Shown here one piece after another: positions 7,427 through 8,343 of a stretch of DNA of 8,343 nt (its first letter is position 1; every line of letters begins with the position of its first letter). This DNA is from Polaribacter sp. (GTDB taxonomy: Bacteria; Bacteroidota; Bacteroidia; Flavobacteriales; Flavobacteriaceae): NCBI GenBank assembly GCA_029245665.1, contig JAQWOW010000275.1:1-8343 (forward strand). Reading direction: 5' to 3'. The notes beneath the pieces were generated by a model that worked only from the letters and a program-made list of their open reading frames with translations, ran no database searches and had not been told where the DNA came from. The position numbers were made by a program, and so were the translations under genes.

Positions 7427-8343
7427 TTTTAAGATCCTTTTAGCGGCATTGAAAGGAGTTGTTTTTCCGTTTTCTATATTTTTAATTTCTTCTGAAAGTG
7501 CATTTTTAATTTTTGGATTTTGAAAAAAATTAGCTTTTAGTTGTTGCTCAATTGAAGACAAAAGCCAAAAATTATTTTGCTCGTTTCTTTTTTGCTGAAA
7601 AAAATTATTTTCTTTTGTTAAAGAAATATAATTGGCAATCATAGAATTAATTTCTAAAATACCCATATTATACAGTGCACTTGAAGTAAGTACTTTCGGA
7701 TGCCATTTGCTTTCTTTTACAGGATATAAGTGCAATGCTCTATTAAATTCAATTTTGGCAATCTTTGCATTTTTTTCGTTCTCACCGTCCGCTTTATTAA
7801 TAACAATAGCATCTGCCATTTCTATAATCCCACGCTTGATTCCTTGCAATTCATCACCAGCACCAGCCAATTTTAATAATAAAAAAAAGTCGACCATAGA
7901 ATGTACGACAGTTTCCGATTGTCCAACACCTACCGTTTCTATGATAATTGTATCAAATCCTGCCGCTTCACAAAGAATGATACTTTCACGTGTTTTTTGT
8001 GCAACTCCACCCAAAGAATTTCCTGAAGGAGAAGGCCTTATAAATGCATTTTTATCAGTTACTAATTGTTCCATTCTTGTTTTGTCTCCTAAAATAGAAC
8101 CTTTGTTTACAGAGCTACTTGGGTCAACAGCGAGCACAGCCACCTTTTTGCCTTGCGCCGTTAAATGTTTTCCGAGGGCTTCAATAAAGGTACTTTTTCC
8201 AACCCCAGGAACTCCAGTTATTCCTATTCTTATAGAGTTGTTTGCATGGGGTAGGCAACATTCTAAAATTTTGCTTGCTTTTTCTTGATGTCTTGGGTTT
8301 GTACTTTCTACTAAAGTGATTGCTCTGCTCAAAAAAGGAATGT
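7421..8343 (-). CDS. MeaB/ArgK-type GTPase (methylmalonyl-CoA mutase chaperone), N-terminus cut by window edge
   Basis: This G3E-family P-loop GTPase guards adenosylcobalamin-dependent methylmalonyl-CoA mutase: it gates B12 cofactor loading and protects or reactivates the enzyme in propionate/succinate metabolism. With residue 1 taken at the TTG codon 8332, the motifs are Walker A GVPGVGKST (40-48), VDPSS (69-73), GSILGDKTRM (78-87), RPSPSGNSLGGV (99-110), switch ETVGVGQSE (132-140) and G4 base-recognition NKAD (179-182), then SSALYNMGI (217-225) and a helical C-terminal tail. Reading continues in frame upstream of that TTG to the edge, adding Ile-Pro-Phe. Family members carry some tens of residues before the AITLVES segment, so the TTG is an internal Leu codon and the true start lies beyond base 8343. 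A total of 306 residues are visible. The mutase genes are not in the window. It is convergent with recG. The ArgK name (older, linked to arginine transport) refers to the same family. Confidence 0.92.
   Translation of the reverse strand, partial: IPFLSRAITLVESTNPRHQEKASKILECCLPHANNSIRIGITGVPGVGKSTFIEALGKHLTAQGKKVAVLAVDPSSSVNKGSILGDKTRMEQLVTDKNAFIRPSPSGNSLGGVAQKTRESIILCEAAGFDTIIIETVGVGQSETVVHSMVDFFLLLKLAGAGDELQGIKRGIIEMADAIVINKADGENEKNAKIAKIEFNRALHLYPVKESKWHPKVLTSSALYNMGILEINSMIANYISLTKENNFFQQKRNEQNNFWLLSSIEQQLKANFFQNPKIKNALSEEIKNIENGKTTPFNAAKRILKL

Noticed and set aside
7632..8288. Long (218 codon) plus-strand open frame opposite the GTPase gene
   Set aside because: The minus-strand frame carries every MeaB/ArgK motif. 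The plus-strand product is an antisense shadow whose hydrophobic stretches mirror the complementary codons.

Overview
The window is ordinary chromosomal DNA from a member of the Bacteroidota, most likely a marine-type Flavobacteriaceae. The evidence is low G+C by eye, strongly A/T-rich spacers with no classical Shine-Dalgarno sites, a TAnnTTTG-type promoter element, a secreted protein ending in a type IX secretion (T9SS) sorting domain, and housekeeping proteins of flavobacterial character. The genus is not resolved. No tRNA, rRNA, CRISPR array, insertion sequence, integrase or recognisable defence system was found, and no stretch over 300 bases lacks a gene.

Left part (1-3860, minus strand): two tandem paralogous genes encode secreted endonuclease I-family (His-Me finger) nucleases, each with two fibronectin type III domains and a lamin-tail domain. 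The upstream copy (1647-3860) is complete at 737 aa and ends in a T9SS sorting domain. The downstream copy (1-1584) starts 62 bases after it, is open for 528 codons and runs off the left edge. Both keep the NREH catalytic motif. They probably form a two-gene unit for extracellular nucleic-acid degradation.

Middle (3940-7324): an RsmB/NOP-type RNA cytosine-C5 methyltransferase on the minus strand and recG on the plus strand diverge from a short spacer. The spacer carries an exact TATCTTTG promoter element for the methyltransferase. recG has no usable ATG and most likely starts at TTG 5228.

Right part (7421-8343, minus strand): a MeaB/ArgK-type GTPase, the chaperone of adenosylcobalamin-dependent methylmalonyl-CoA mutase, is cut at its N-terminus by the window edge. 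It converges on recG across a 96-base spacer that has no strong terminator but has a 9-bp inverted repeat at its borders.

Apart from the nuclease pair, the genes are unrelated housekeeping genes (RNA modification, recombination repair, B12-enzyme maintenance). I see no convincing undescribed system. The tandem nucleases are the most interesting part.
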